Assembly: GCA_021814735.1 (NCBI GenBank)
Contig: JAKAHX010000015.1
Coordinates: forward strand, 1-13,023
DNA from: Chloroflexota bacterium
Lineage (GTDB): Bacteria > Chloroflexota > Limnocylindria > Limnocylindrales > CSP1-4
Direction: 5' to 3'
Length of the DNA: 13,023 nucleotides
Part shown: positions 12,283 through 13,023 of the stretch, piece by piece
How the letters are laid out: the number at the start of each line of letters is the position of its first letter
Numbering within the stretch: position 1 is the stretch's first letter
Program-made: the position numbers and the translations under genes
Notes under the pieces: generated by a model
Seen by the model: the letters and a program-made list of their open reading frames with translations, nothing else
What the model was told of the DNA's origin: nothing
Database searches by the model: none

Positions 12283-12442
12283 GTCCGGGCTCTCGATGCC
12301 CAGGGCGCCGAGGCGGTCCATGCGACCGGCCGGCGGCCACCTCGGGAAGTGCTCATGGCGCCCGGTGCCGACCCACACACGGGGTCTCCGGCTCCGCCAC
12401 GACGGCAGCGGCGTAGCGGTGGGATGGAGTCGAGCGAACGGC

Positions 12443-13023
12443 ATGGACGCGAAGCAGGTCTGGCGCGCCGCACTCGGGGAACTCCAGGTGTCGCTCTCGC
12501 CGGCGAACTACGAGACCTGGCTGCGCGACACGGCGCTCATCGCGGTCGACGAGCACCGCTTCCGGGTTGCCGTCCCCAACGGGTTCGCCAAGGACTGGCT
12601 CGAGTCGCGCTACCGGTCGCTGATCAGCCAGACGCTGGCACGGATCGTCGGCTACAGCGTCCAGGTCGACTTCGAGGTGGTCTCGCAGCCGACGGAGGCG
12701 GCAGAGGCGGTGGCGTCGCAGCCCGTGCGGGTGGAGCCCACCCGGGTCGGCGGCGAGGGGGGCCCCACCAACCTCAACCCGCGCTACACCTTCGGCAACT
12801 TCATCGTCGGGTCCGCCAACCGCCTGGCGCACGCCGCCAGCCTCTCGGTGGCGGAGCGCCCGGGCCACGCGTACAACCCGCTCTTCCTGTACGGCGGCGT
12901 GGGCCTGGGCAAGACCCACCTGATGCACGCGATCGGCAACCAGGTGATCGCCAGGTTCCCCCGCAAGAAGGTGGTCTACGCCACCAGCGAGAAGTTCACC
13001 AACGAGTTCATCACGAGCATCCA
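12443..13023 (+). CDS. dnaA: Chromosomal replication initiator protein DnaA, 5' part
   Basis: DnaA binds DnaA boxes at oriC and melts the origin. The window holds the first 193 codons; the gene runs off the right edge. Visible parts are domain I (MDAKQVWRAALGELQVSLSPANYETWLRDTALIAV, then a strand-rich segment to about residue 80), a short Glu/Ala-rich domain II (about 80-108), and the start of the AAA+ domain III with LNPRYTFGNFIVGSANRLAHAAS, the Walker A GGVGLGKTH (151-159) and the following MHAIGN. The start is set by the family N-terminus; GGAG at 12426-12429 is rather far (13 nt). The frame is open without stops back to an ATG at 12296, which would add 49 residues that look nothing like DnaA. 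Low-linker length and position beside rpmH are normal. Confidence 0.96.
   Translation, partial: MDAKQVWRAALGELQVSLSPANYETWLRDTALIAVDEHRFRVAVPNGFAKDWLESRYRSLISQTLARIVGYSVQVDFEVVSQPTEAAEAVASQPVRVEPTRVGGEGGPTNLNPRYTFGNFIVGSANRLAHAASLSVAERPGHAYNPLFLYGGVGLGKTHLMHAIGNQVIARFPRKKVVYATSEKFTNEFITSI

Noticed and set aside
9762..12416. 884-codon plus-strand frame over yidC, yidD, rnpA, rpmH and csaA
   Set aside because: It overlaps five well-supported genes in the wrong frame or strand, and its translation is low-complexity.
12193..12442. oriC with DnaA boxes upstream of dnaA
   Set aside because: No TTATCCACA-like sequence or AT-rich unwinding element is present here; the origin may lie past the window, for example beyond dnaA.

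Overview
This is a GC-rich (by eye roughly 70%) bacterial chromosomal window carrying housekeeping genes. It shows no sign of mobile DNA. The last gene, at the right edge, is dnaA. A second operon, rpmH-rnpA-yidD-yidC-jag, runs away from it on the other strand, which is the classic gene order beside a bacterial replication origin. The L34 protein sequence, the FtsX N-terminus, a CsaA gene, a secreted phosphoesterase and a VanW/G5 protein suggest a high-GC Chloroflexota-type bacterium rather than an actinobacterium. That placement is an inference from protein style only; no rRNA is present to settle it.

Layout, left to right. Bases 1-302 hold the 3' end of a histidinol-phosphatase/inositol-monophosphatase family gene. 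An extended -10 promoter at about 331-339 precedes ftsE-ftsX (411-2111), followed by a membrane-anchored S41 C-terminal processing protease (2268-3704). A compact unit of about 130 bp follows: a promoter overlapping the protease stop codon, a 12-nt perfect match to the anti-Shine-Dalgarno, a 15-codon ORF with a Cys-Cys pair, and a perfect 13-bp hairpin (3679-3834). This is the least explained element in the window. Next come smpB (4007-4471) and ssrA/tmRNA (4642-5011), the two partners of trans-translation. The tmRNA has its own promoter and a GAAA-capped hairpin in its 5' leader. A secreted acid phosphatase-like phosphoesterase (5251-6369) and a convergent VanW/G5 cell-wall protein (6471-8360, minus strand) share a bidirectional hairpin.

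From 8524 to 11609 the minus strand carries the rpmH operon, driven by a perfect TTGACA-N18-TATAAT promoter at 11743-11772. Its genes make ribosomal protein L34, the RNase P protein, the YidD/YidC membrane-insertion pair and the RNA-binding protein Jag/KhpB, joined mostly by start/stop overlaps. csaA, a tRNA-binding-domain chaperone gene, starts divergently at 11821. Between csaA and dnaA is a 250-bp region with a perfect 10-bp inverted repeat resembling a CsoR-family operator, a dnaA promoter sharing an 11/13 -10 element with the ftsE promoter, and a leader of about 150 nt. dnaA (12443 onward) is cut by the window end.

Functionally the window combines replication initiation, translation (L34, RNase P, tmRNA-SmpB), membrane protein insertion (YidC/YidD) and envelope growth or division (FtsEX, CtpA, VanW, Jag). 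I see no CRISPR array, insertion sequence, phage gene, tRNA or rRNA. All distances and motifs were read by eye.
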